From contig NZ_CP043450.1 of NCBI RefSeq assembly GCF_003286415.2, positions 806,001 through 870,000 on the forward strand: DNA of 64,000 bases, in the 5' to 3' direction. The first letter of the stretch is position 1. The number at the start of each line of letters is the position of its first letter. Below, piece by piece: positions 1 through 8,295 of the stretch. Source of the DNA: Mucilaginibacter rubeus. Lineage in GTDB: Bacteria > Bacteroidota > Bacteroidia > Sphingobacteriales > Sphingobacteriaceae. The position numbers were made by a program, and so were the translations under genes. A model generated the notes under the pieces. It saw only the letters and a list, made by a program, of their open reading frames with translations, had not been told where the DNA came from and made no database searches.

Positions 1-3000
1 GGGTCTTGCGTTATGGTGAGGTCGGTTTTTGGAATATCAGTACCTGATTTTTGCAGGACGCGGCTTTGTTCTACGGAAAGTCTGGCAGAGCGTATTTGCA
101 AGTTATTGCGCAGCGCTTTCGCAATGGCGCTATCCAACGTCAAAGGTGGGTTGCCTTGCGCTTGTGAGCGACTCGGTTGTAAAAGCAACGCACCACCAAT
201 GATAAACAGTGCTACTAAGACTTTTGGCGCTTTAATGCGAATCGTTTCCTTGCGGTTGAATAAAAGATAAAGGCAAGGCAATACGAACAGCGTTAAAAAT
301 GTTGCAGTAATTAATCCCCCGATCACAACGGTAGCTAATGGCTTTTGAACTTCCGCACCGGCGCTGGATGATAAAGCCATCGGCAAAAAACCCAAAGAAG
401 CTACCGAGGCAGTCATCAACACAGGCCGTAACCGTGTTTTTGTCCCCTCTAAGACCCTATCATAGATATTATCCCAGCCTTCTTCTTTTAACTGGTTGAA
501 ATAGCCGATCAGTACAATACCATTGAGTACCGCTACGCCAAACAAGGCAATAAAACCAACCCCGGCCGATATACTAAAAGGCATACCACGTAACAGCAAA
601 GCAGCCACGCCACCCATTGAAGCTAATGGCACCGCCGTAAAAATCAGCAAGCTTTCTTTTATTGAACGAAAGGTTACATAAAGCAGGATCAATATAAACA
701 GCAAGGCTGCGGGAACAGCTATAGATAACCTTGCTTTAGCTGCCTGCAAATTCTGGAATTGACCGCCATAGGTTAAGTAATAACCGGATGGTAGTTTCAA
801 ACTATTATTTAGCTTGACCTGAATTTCCTTAACAGTTGATTCTACATCACGATCCTTTACATTAAAGCCTACATAGATACGGCGCTTCCCATCTTCTCGC
901 GAAACCTGTGCCGGTGCATCTTTGAAAGAAATGTCAGCGACCTGGCTCAAAGGCACTTTGTTACCGGATGGCAAAGGGATAAGCAGGTTTTCTACACCGG
1001 AGATATTTTCTCGTAGGTCACGGTTTAAGCGAACAACCATGTCGAAACGTTTTTCTCCCTCGAATACCACACCTGCTACGCTTCCTGCGAAAGCGGTTTT
1101 GAGGATCATATTTACATCACTTATATTTAAACCGTACTGCGCCATCTTATCACGGTTATAGGCGACCTGTATCTGTGGTAAACCGCTTACTTTTTCTACA
1201 TAAGGTTCCCGTACGCCTTTAATATAGTCGATCAATTTGGCTATATTATTGGCTTGGGTCGCTAATACGTCGAGGTCGTCGCCATATATCTTTATGGCTA
1301 CATCCTGGCGGATACCGGTCATCAACTCATTAAAACGCATTTGCATGGGCTGTGAAATCTCCACGTTAATGCCTGGAATAACGGATAATGCCGCTTCCAT
1401 TTTCTCTGTCATTTCTTCGCAGGTTTTTGCCGTCTTCCATTCCGCTTTAGGCTTCATGGCTAACATCATATCACCCTTTTCCATCGGCATAGGGTCAGTC
1501 GGTATTTCTGAACTGCCGATACGGGTAACTGCTTGCTTTACTTCAGGAAATTGGTCTTTGAGGATTTTTTCGGCTTTGCCAAAAGTTTTAACTACTTCGG
1601 TTAAGGAAGTGCCTTGCATCATAGATATTTCAACAGTTAGGTCACCTTCTTCGAGTGTAGGAATAAATTCACCACCCATTCTGCTGAATGCCCAGATAGC
1701 TATGCCAAACAGGATAAATACGATAGTTACCGTTATTACTTTGGCTCTAAGGATTATGATTAATGCTCTTTGATAGATCCTTTGCAGAAAACCAATGATA
1801 CGATCGGAAATATTGGGCTTGTGCGAAGTTTTCTTACTTAAAAACAGAGCGCTTGCCATTGGCACATAGGTAAGCGAGAGAATAAATGCCCCTAATATGG
1901 CAAAGGCGACAGTTTGTGCCATTGGTCTGAACATCTTGCCCTCAATTCCTACCAGGGATAATAATGGCAGGTAAACGATCAGGATAATGATCTGCCCAAA
2001 TGCCGCTGATTTCATCAACTTACTGGCGCTGTCCCGAACCTCACCATCCATTTGTTCGGTCGACAGTTTGTCCACACCTTTTTGTTTGTAGCTGCCCGTA
2101 GTAATGTGATGGACAACACTTTCAACAATGATTACTGCGCCATCTACTATAAGGCCAAAATCAATTGCACCTAAGCTCATCAGGTTGCCGGAAACTCCAA
2201 ACAAACGCATCATGGAAAAGGCAAACAGCATCGCCAGAGGAATAACGGAAGCTACTACTAACCCTGCACGAAGGTTGCCTAAAAGCAACACCAAAACAAA
2301 TATTACGATTAGGGCACCTTCCAATAAATTGCGTTCAACGGTGCCTATAGCCCGGCCTACCAGTTCCGTACGGTCAATAAATGGTTCGATCACGACACCT
2401 TCAGGCAGAGACTTTTGTATCTGCACCATGCGCGCCTTAACATTGCCGATCACCTGGCTAAAGTTTTCGCCTTTCAGCATCAGGGTAACACCGGCAACTA
2501 CTTCGCCCTCGCCGTTACGGGTTACTGCGCCATAGCGGGTAGCGCTGCCAAATTGTACTGTAGCGATATCACGAATCAATATTGGCGAACCTTTGCTATT
2601 TTTTACAACGATCTTGCGGATATCGTCGAGGTTTTGAACCTGGCCTAAGCCACGAATAAAATAAGCGTTGCTTTGCTGTTCGATATAGGAGCCGCCGGTG
2701 TTTTCATTGTTCTTCTCCAGTGCCTGGTATATTTCAGGAATGGTTAAGCCTAACGAATTGAGTTTATCATTATCTAATGCAATTTCGTATTGCTTGACGT
2801 ACCCCCCCCAACCGCTTACCTCGGCCACGCCAACTGTTCCTGCCAGTTGTGTACGGACCAGCCAATCCTGCAATGTTCGCAGGTCAGTAGCGGTATATTT
2901 ATTTTCATACCCTTTTTTGGGATGGATAACATATTGGTATATTTCTCCTAATCCAGTGGTGATGGGTGCCAAAACCGGCTCACCAAAACCTTTGGGGATG

Positions 3001-3359
3001 CTACTTTCAGCTTCTTTTAATTGGGCGTTAACTTGCTGTCGTGCCCAATAAATGTCCACGTTATCTTTAAATACAATGGTGATAACGGATATGCCCGAAC
3101 GGGATATCGAGCGTTTCTCAATGATCCCGGCGATATTGGCCATTGATAATTCTATGGGAGCAGTAATAAACTGCTCAACTTCTTGCGCTCCGAGGCTTGG
3201 CGCTTGTGTAATGATCTGTACCTGGTTATTGGTAATATCGGGTTGCGCGTCAACCGGAAGATTGACTGCGGAGTAAACGCCCACCAGTATTAAAACCAGT
3301 GTCATAATCCCGATAGTTACCTTGTTCCTGATAGAGAACGAGATAATTTTATCAAACAT
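1..3359 (-). CDS. CusA/CzcA-type heavy-metal efflux RND pump fused to a TolC-like domain (3' end outside window)
   Basis: Inner-membrane proton-driven RND pump that exports metal cations (Cu/Ag or Co/Zn/Cd class) across the envelope with a periplasmic adaptor. Translation on the minus strand from ATG at 3359 begins MFDKIISFSIRNKVTIGIM, the usual RND first helix, followed by a long periplasmic porter region, clustered membrane helices near residues 340-540 and a second half ending in helices near residues 860-1035. After a further hydrophobic segment at about residue 1040 the frame continues without a stop into NPPLTLDSAIAKALRNN, which is a TolC-type outer-membrane-factor start. The gene is therefore a pump-channel fusion of the kind known in Bacteroidota, and it runs off the window at base 1. 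The metal specificity cannot be read. The start is well placed, since no longer in-frame ATG precedes it. Confidence 0.93.
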   Translation of the reverse strand, partial: MFDKIISFSIRNKVTIGIMTLVLILVGVYSAVNLPVDAQPDITNNQVQIITQAPSLGAQEVEQFITAPIELSMANIAGIIEKRSISRSGISVITIVFKDNVDIYWARQQVNAQLKEAESSIPKGFGEPVLAPITTGLGEIYQYVIHPKKGYENKYTATDLRTLQDWLVRTQLAGTVGVAEVSGWGGYVKQYEIALDNDKLNSLGLTIPEIYQALEKNNENTGGSYIEQQSNAYFIRGLGQVQNLDDIRKIVVKNSKGSPILIRDIATVQFGSATRYGAVTRNGEGEVVAGVTLMLKGENFSQVIGNVKARMVQIQKSLPEGVVIEPFIDRTELVGRAIGTVERNLLEGALIVIFVLVLLLGNLRAGLVVASVIPLAMLFAFSMMRLFGVSGNLMSLGAIDFGLIVDGAVIIVESVVHHITTGSYKQKGVDKLSTEQMDGEVRDSASKLMKSAAFGQIIILIVYLPLLSLVGIEGKMFRPMAQTVAFAILGAFILSLTYVPMASALFLSKKTSHKPNISDRIIGFLQRIYQRALIIILRAKVITVTIVFILFGIAIWAFSRMGGEFIPTLEEGDLTVEISMMQGTSLTEVVKTFGKAEKILKDQFPEVKQAVTRIGSSEIPTDPMPMEKGDMMLAMKPKAEWKTAKTCEEMTEKMEAALSVIPGINVEISQPMQMRFNELMTGIRQDVAIKIYGDDLDVLATQANNIAKLIDYIKGVREPYVEKVSGLPQIQVAYNRDKMAQYGLNISDVNMILKTAFAGSVAGVVFEGEKRFDMVVRLNRDLRENISGVENLLIPLPSGNKVPLSQVADISFKDAPAQVSREDGKRRIYVGFNVKDRDVESTVKEIQVKLNNSLKLPSGYYLTYGGQFQNLQAAKARLSIAVPAALLFILILLYVTFRSIKESLLIFTAVPLASMGGVAALLLRGMPFSISAGVGFIALFGVAVLNGIVLIGYFNQLKEEGWDNIYDRVLEGTKTRLRPVLMTASVASLGFLPMALSSSAGAEVQKPLATVVIGGLITATFLTLFVLPCLYLLFNRKETIRIKAPKVLVALFIIGGALLLQPSRSQAQGNPPLTLDSAIAKALRNNLQIRSARLSVEQSRVLQKSGTDIPKTDLTITQD

Positions 3360-3436
3360 AAATTGTAAAAATTAATACGAATAAGGGATAGCCTTGCAAA
3401 AGTTGATTGCAGGCGAAAACAGCTAAGAACTTCGTA

Positions 3437-3751
3437 TTAACCTATTTGGGGGGGCTGCCAGATATTGATTGGCTGGTCTTGAATAGCAAGTGTACTATAA
3501 TTGGGATATTCTCTGGTGATTGACTTCGTAAAAACTTTGATAGTGATTTTTGCTGTTAATGTTCTTGCTGTAGAGCAACAAGAGCAAGTACAAAAAGGCG
3601 GGCAGGTTTCTTGACCTCTTTCATCGTTCGCAGAATGACTTTTTTGAACCGTCACATGCATTACGCTGGCAATCATATCCTCTCTATCCTGACAAGGCAG
3701 GATGGCAAGGATTGTCATGTAGACACTGAAAATGATTGCTAAATACTTCAT
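3437..3751 (-). CDS. Small Cys-rich exported protein next to the metal pump (DUF6660-like)
   Basis: About 104 residues starting MKYLAIIFSVYMTILAI, a short N-terminal hydrophobic segment that could be a signal peptide or anchor. A Met three codons further upstream (3760) is possible, but the MKYLAII start fits a signal peptide better. The middle carries a dense cysteine cluster, PPFCTCSCCS, that could bind soft metals. Small proteins of this build commonly sit beside CusA-type pumps in Bacteroidota and resemble, from memory, the DUF6660 family. It lies 77 bases upstream of the pump gene on the same strand, so it is probably co-transcribed with it. A role in sensing or chaperoning metal is inference. 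Confidence 0.6.
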   Translation of the reverse strand: MKYLAIIFSVYMTILAILPCQDREDMIASVMHVTVQKSHSANDERGQETCPPFCTCSCCSTARTLTAKITIKVFTKSITREYPNYSTLAIQDQPINIWQPPQIG

Positions 3752-3929
3752 TCCCTGCAAAGGTAAAGAATTAATCTACTGATGTACATAGATTTATTTT
3801 TTTGCAATGGCATTGCATTTGAGCGATTATGTGAAGTTGTCGGAAACTATTAGAATTTTTAGGATTTACACAAGTTTAGCACAAATCTGATGAATTAATT
3901 TAGGATATTATTTATTAGGCAACAAAAAA

Positions 3930-3955
3930 GCGATTAGTGTCTTTCACCTAATCGC
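3930..3955 (-). terminator. Hairpin terminator following a tRNA 3'-end remnant
   Basis: Eight-base arms GCGATTAG and CTAATCGC enclose a ten-base loop. Read on the minus strand the hairpin is followed by a T run (3924-3929), as in an intrinsic terminator. It sits just past the tRNA-like 3' end at 3968-3987, as the native terminator of that tRNA would. Confidence 0.65.
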
Positions 3956-3967
3956 CTCATTTTCAAG

Positions 3968-3987
3968 TACTCAGAGCGGGAATCGAA
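3968..3987 (-). other. tRNA 3'-end remnant, candidate attachment (att) site
   Basis: On the minus strand these 20 bases read TTCGATTCCCGCTCTGAGTA, which looks like a T-loop (TTCGATT), the 3' half of the T-stem (CCCGC) and an acceptor 3' strand. The bases just 5' of the T-loop do not pair with CCCGC, and no D-arm or anticodon arm follows, so the tRNA is cut inside the T-arm. This is the usual footprint of tyrosine-recombinase elements that integrate in a tRNA 3' end. Here it would mark the left edge of the island. No intact partner tRNA is visible in the window. The rest of 3761-4202 is AT-rich and holds no gene that I can support. Confidence 0.55.
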
Positions 3988-4202
3988 CTTCACTTGTAAG
4001 TCCTTAAATTGCAATGTGTTATAAACTCTTAAAAGATCATTCAACGATTTGTACAAAACTGGATTTGGCCATTAATCGTTATACTTCAAATATACAAAAC
4101 TTCTGTTTGCAAAAAAACGAAAGTGAATTTATTGAAAATTTAATGATGGATATACAATATTAGTTTTTAATATTTAGGTAAAAGAATAACGACTGATAGG
4201 CT

Positions 4203-4982
4203 CTAATTGAACAAAAGCGAGATTGCTTTTGTGTACTCCGGCGTTAGCTTCGCCCGCAACTCTTCAATTGTCAATGTAAGCCCTCTTCGTCGATGTACCA
4301 TACGATGGCAATTAGAACATAAAACTATTAGGTCGACCTTGGGATCGATCTTTCTCGATCGTCCTCCGCCTGAAGCCAGTGGTTCGATATGGTGTACCTC
4401 AATGAAATCCCTTCCCCATTCTCCATAGGCCTTCTCAAAATTGAATCCACAAACGCTGCAGCTACAACCATGAGCTTTGTATGCATCTTCTCTCAAAGAT
4501 GGCTTGCGCTCGTATCTAAATGATGTTACTACAATACGGCCACCCTCGGTCTTTGAAAATACTTCATCATTCCTCTCCGACTCTTGTATAGCTTGAAGAT
4601 CAATAAAAACCTTGTTAGCAACTTTTTTACCTACGAAAACCTTGACATACTCCCACACATGTGTTCGCTCAAGGTTTCCGAACTTTTCCATGATCGCTTG
4701 AGAAACCTTCGTTAGCGGACTTGGTCTTCCTTGCTTGTCCTTCCAGCCAGCTCGCTCGGAACCTTGAATATGACTATCAAAACCATCGCGCGCATTGTTC
4801 AAAGTATTCTGGAATTCCATAATTGTCCTTCCAGCGTTCAAGTTTTCATAGAACAATCTATATGCTTCATTCCATTTGGCCACCTCGAGTTCTTCAGGTG
4901 GATTAGTCTTGCCATTTGTATTATGCCCGAATTTCGATAGAAAAAAAGCGACTAAACACAGTTCAGGAGATCGATCGATCAT
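4203..4982 (-). CDS. HNH endonuclease domain protein at the end of the DISARM-like operon
   Basis: Protein of 259 residues whose C-terminal part is an HNH (treble-clef) nuclease: CSVCGF at about residue 175, then FIEVHHIEPLASGG, then LIVLCSNCHRMVHRRRG. The CxxC pair, the HH of the core and the second CxxCH are all present, so the catalytic metal site looks intact. The N-terminal 160 residues hold no domain I recognise and may be the target-recognition part. It resembles McrA-type and other defence-associated HNH proteins. It is the last gene of the minus-strand series, 57 bases after the unknown gene at 5040, and probably shares its transcript. A role as an accessory nuclease of the DISARM-like system is inferred from position only. 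Confidence 0.85.
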   Translation of the reverse strand: MIDRSPELCLVAFFLSKFGHNTNGKTNPPEELEVAKWNEAYRLFYENLNAGRTIMEFQNTLNNARDGFDSHIQGSERAGWKDKQGRPSPLTKVSQAIMEKFGNLERTHVWEYVKVFVGKKVANKVFIDLQAIQESERNDEVFSKTEGGRIVVTSFRYERKPSLREDAYKAHGCSCSVCGFNFEKAYGEWGRDFIEVHHIEPLASGGGRSRKIDPKVDLIVLCSNCHRMVHRRRGLTLTIEELRAKLTPEYTKAISLLFN

Positions 4983-5039
4983 ATCAGTTAGCGATAAGTA
5001 AGTTTATAAAAAAATCTCTATACACTATGATTGATTTCA

Positions 5040-6014
5040 TCATTTTTCGTGTGCTGTAAATAGATTGTAAAAAGTGGCTATAGAAGTAGCCGAAACAGTA
5101 GAAGTATAACTAAAAATCTTAACAAGCTCGTGCTCATACCCTTGAAGATAATCTCTAAAAAATGTCTCTGAACAAACCCAATCACCCACGAATAAAAAAA
5201 GGAGATCGGACAAGGATTTAAGAGGCTCTGTGTTTTTGAGATGATCATAGAAATATTTGAGCGCAAGTTCATCCTTTTCATGTGCTCCAACAACCACATC
5301 TAACTTGTTCTTCTCTTTTGATGGGACGATATGGACAAATATATCAGCAAATGGGTCCAGAACATTGAACCGGAAATGATTTGCACGTTTCAGATGAGTT
5401 ATTTCGTCTGGTTCATAACTGAACAATTCGCTGCCAGCCACTCCGAAATAAGGAAATTCAAGGACGTTAAAAATAAAACAGCCCTTTGGATAGGCAATTT
5501 CATCGAGTAACTGTTGTTCGTACGATGCGACGCTCAGCAAATTATATTCAAACTGCGCGCTATGTCTTTTAGCCAACTGTACGCCAGTCTTGGTCGAACC
5601 CTTATGTTCCTGATAGAACATACAATACGCCTCACGTTTATTCGTTTTCTTTAGCTTTTCATTAAGCAACGAACGATACGATAATAACAACTGATTATGA
5701 TAGTTCTTCGTGTCCATTGTGGCGCTATCAACGGGGCTGAAGATCGTATGGTCATGTCCGTTGCAAAGTCCGTGAAATGTGGAAACATCTCTTACACCTG
5801 TCTGCCTGAACATAAGACCTCCGGTTATCCACAGGTTCACTATCAATGTTCTTAAATGGCCATCTTCTGAAAACGATCCGATAAGAGCCTGTGACACACA
5901 ATGATTCTTTACGGTACGTTCTCTGCACCCTGGAATTGAACATATCCTGACCTTACGACCCGCTGATAAATTGAGCTGTTCAAGTCTACCTATGAGCTTA
6001 CGGTCCATATTCAA
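5040..6014 (-). CDS. Unknown protein with N-terminal Cys/His zinc-ligand motifs
   Basis: Protein of 324 residues (or 322 from the second Met at 6008) that I do not recognise. The N-terminus shows a possible zinc site: CSIPGC near residue 25, NHCVSQ near 37 and FHGLCNGHDHTIF near 84-96. This spacing recalls a treble-clef or HNH-like finger. The rest, residues 100-324, is mixed helix and strand with no obvious membrane segment or nucleotide-binding motif. It lies between drmB (39 bases upstream) and the HNH gene (57 bases downstream) on the same strand, so it is a candidate accessory gene of the DISARM-like system. No function is assigned. Confidence 0.75.
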   Translation of the reverse strand: MNMDRKLIGRLEQLNLSAGRKVRICSIPGCRERTVKNHCVSQALIGSFSEDGHLRTLIVNLWITGGLMFRQTGVRDVSTFHGLCNGHDHTIFSPVDSATMDTKNYHNQLLLSYRSLLNEKLKKTNKREAYCMFYQEHKGSTKTGVQLAKRHSAQFEYNLLSVASYEQQLLDEIAYPKGCFIFNVLEFPYFGVAGSELFSYEPDEITHLKRANHFRFNVLDPFADIFVHIVPSKEKNKLDVVVGAHEKDELALKYFYDHLKNTEPLKSLSDLLFLFVGDWVCSETFFRDYLQGYEHELVKIFSYTSTVSATSIATFYNLFTAHEK

Positions 6015-6052
6015 GTTTATAAATTAAGTATCCACGAATACACATCGATCCC

Positions 6053-8293
6053 TTATGGTATTAGGTCTTTGAAGAAACCGAAAACCTCATCGACCAGTAC
6101 CGTTCTATCCAAGCCCAGGTTCATTTCTTCGCAGGCTGTTTCCGAGACCAAAGCACAAGAGAAGCAGGCCGCTAAGTTTAGGTCGAACAGACCCTGGCCC
6201 TCCGATTCCCAACATAAAGGATCCGAAGAGCAATCGATCGATCTGGATAGCCCCTTCTTGACCAAAGCTGTTAGGTTAATCGGTTGCCCTTGCCAGACCA
6301 AGCCCCCCATACTGCCTTCTGACCCGTCAGCCGTGTAGATCAACACTCCATTCATATTTAGTCGTTCGGAAATGTATAGTCGTTCTTTTAGACTGGCCGT
6401 CGGATAGCCGCACGAGAACTCCAGTTCCCTCATCATCATATGGGAAAAACTATGTACCAAGAAATGTTTCCAGCCGTTATCCCTGATCTTTTGTTTGAAC
6501 GTCGTACCCTGACTGCCCGGCGTTACATCCTGCGCAAAGCGATGGAAGCGTGCGATCAATGTTTCCTGATACCTTTCCGCCCATGCATTGATCGCCTCAT
6601 CATTGAACTGGAAGAATAGACCCTCGCCCAAAGAAGCATTGGCCGGCAATACCAGCAGCTCATTATCCTCAACAGAATAAATATCCTGCCCATCGGTCGA
6701 TTCGACGATCTCATTATTACGCCGTATCCTTTCTTTTGGCTTGACCCGAGTGAAGTCCAATTGTACTTGGGTAACCCGAAGCTCTTCTATCTGCTGTACC
6801 TTGCTAAAGAATGCACTAAGCTCAGTCGGTAGATCGATGTCCTTGAACTTTAGATCCTGCAGTTCGACCTCTTCGAGTCCATTCTTGGTAAAGCATTGAT
6901 ATTCCTGCCAGCGATATTGTTCATGCAGGTCTAGCCCCTCGTCATTATCGGCGTCAACTCCTAAGAAAGCATCACGAACCTTCGCGAGCAATGCCTGACG
7001 GTCCGGTACTACGATCGCATTCGCATCAAGGAAACCTTCGTTAAGATAAAGATTACAGAACTGCTCTTTAGCTAACGATGGGAACAAGCTATGCATTCGT
7101 TCCAAGGTTTGAAGCGCCAAACGCTCCTCCGGCGACGAGGGATCGATCAACCGTTCCGGAATATAGATACTCGAAAAACCATTCGCATAATAGATATTAT
7201 TACCTGTTACCAGGGCCACCTGCATCTCTTCACTACGTTGACCAGCCCCAGCTACTGTACACCTTTCAAAAGGGATCGCATGCGAGTCGCCCTCGATCTG
7301 TATCTCCCAAGGCTTGTGACCCGGACATATTGGTTTTAAGTTATTGATTCCTTCCAGGTTAACCTTAGGTTGACCTGTTCCGCCGCTACCCATTTGACAG
7401 TTCAAACATTCTATGAAGATACTGCCATAACCCTCCGAGCGTGTCTTGCTTTCCGTCCAGCGCAGTTTCGGGTTCGGACAGCATGGCTCACAGGACTGGT
7501 CATTGAAGAGGTCAGCTCCCTTATCGGTCTGCTGGTTACGAAGGTGTATTAATATCTCCGTGCGCCAACGCAGGAACTTCTGCCAAGGTATGTCAGAGAT
7601 GTGGCCATTAGGACAGATCAGGGCCAGGTTGATCTGGGTCAACGGTTCATAGATCGTTTGCTCGTAAGGAACTTTATCTGCATTAAGGAAACGCTTCCGC
7701 AGTTCCACCCCGTTCACCTTGACCGCGTGGTCGGCATCCCGAGGCGGAACGAAATGGTCCAGCGGATGGCGCCTACTGGCCCATAGGGCCCGCCATTGCT
7801 GATAGTTCTTCAGGTCACCGTTGTTGTTGCGGAACCATTTCGGGAAATGCGTACCAAGGACCATGAAATCCTCAGCAACGGCAGTTTCACCGTTGTTCCG
7901 CAAGAGCTGGTTAACCGGATGACGGCTCCATTTCGGCGAGTTGAACTGGTCATCCAGCGAGATATCAGGGATACCGATCAGGCAGATCAGTTCGCTCAAT
8001 CCTTTTTCCTCCCGCAGGAACGCCACGAAGCGCGCATCGTCCACGAAATGAACACCCCGTCTGGCCAATGCCCTTCTGGACCGTTCGTAACGCTTCCGAT
8101 CATCCGGTTCTTCCGCATGTATCTCGGCAACTACGGCCTGCGCTCTTTGCATGAACCGCCATTTGTTGACGTCCGAGACCAGGATATAAAGGCCCATACG
8201 CGTAGTGATGATTGATCCCACACCTGCTGTCGAGGACAACAATTTATATTTACCGATCCCTTGGTTGTATTGGTAGTTCCTATAGATGTCCAT
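6053..8293 (-). CDS. drmB: DrmB-like DUF1998 protein of a DISARM system
   Basis: Protein of 746 residues. DrmB is a DUF1998 protein that works with the DrmA helicase in DISARM anti-phage defence. The C-terminal DUF1998 region is recognisable: FLVHSFSHMMMRELEFSCGY near residue 605, then GVLIYTADGSEGSMGGLVWQ, and a closing Cys cluster (CSSDPLCW, AACFSCALVSETAC) at about residues 680-725. Further Cys motifs (CPNGHISD, CEPCCPNP, CLNCQ, CPGHKPW) in residues 225-330 suggest zinc binding. The first third (GVGSIITTRMGLYIL) matches the usual DrmB start. It begins two bases after the drmA stop, which implies translational coupling. The call rests on the DUF1998 motif plus the adjacent DrmA. Confidence 0.9.
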   Translation of the reverse strand: MDIYRNYQYNQGIGKYKLLSSTAGVGSIITTRMGLYILVSDVNKWRFMQRAQAVVAEIHAEEPDDRKRYERSRRALARRGVHFVDDARFVAFLREEKGLSELICLIGIPDISLDDQFNSPKWSRHPVNQLLRNNGETAVAEDFMVLGTHFPKWFRNNNGDLKNYQQWRALWASRRHPLDHFVPPRDADHAVKVNGVELRKRFLNADKVPYEQTIYEPLTQINLALICPNGHISDIPWQKFLRWRTEILIHLRNQQTDKGADLFNDQSCEPCCPNPKLRWTESKTRSEGYGSIFIECLNCQMGSGGTGQPKVNLEGINNLKPICPGHKPWEIQIEGDSHAIPFERCTVAGAGQRSEEMQVALVTGNNIYYANGFSSIYIPERLIDPSSPEERLALQTLERMHSLFPSLAKEQFCNLYLNEGFLDANAIVVPDRQALLAKVRDAFLGVDADNDEGLDLHEQYRWQEYQCFTKNGLEEVELQDLKFKDIDLPTELSAFFSKVQQIEELRVTQVQLDFTRVKPKERIRRNNEIVESTDGQDIYSVEDNELLVLPANASLGEGLFFQFNDEAINAWAERYQETLIARFHRFAQDVTPGSQGTTFKQKIRDNGWKHFLVHSFSHMMMRELEFSCGYPTASLKERLYISERLNMNGVLIYTADGSEGSMGGLVWQGQPINLTALVKKGLSRSIDCSSDPLCWESEGQGLFDLNLAACFSCALVSETACEEMNLGLDRTVLVDEVFGFFKDLIP

Positions 8294-8295
8294 CC

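Noticed and set aside
4968..4983. Tandem GATC repeats at the start of the HNH gene
   Set aside because: They encode the protein start (IDRS) and GATC is common in this region, so there is no ground to call a methylation switch.
5040..6014. Possible DrmC (phospholipase D) identity for the unknown 324-residue protein
   Set aside because: It contains HEKDELAL, but no second HxK(x4)D motif and no match to the PLD pattern, so the zinc-ligand reading is preferred.
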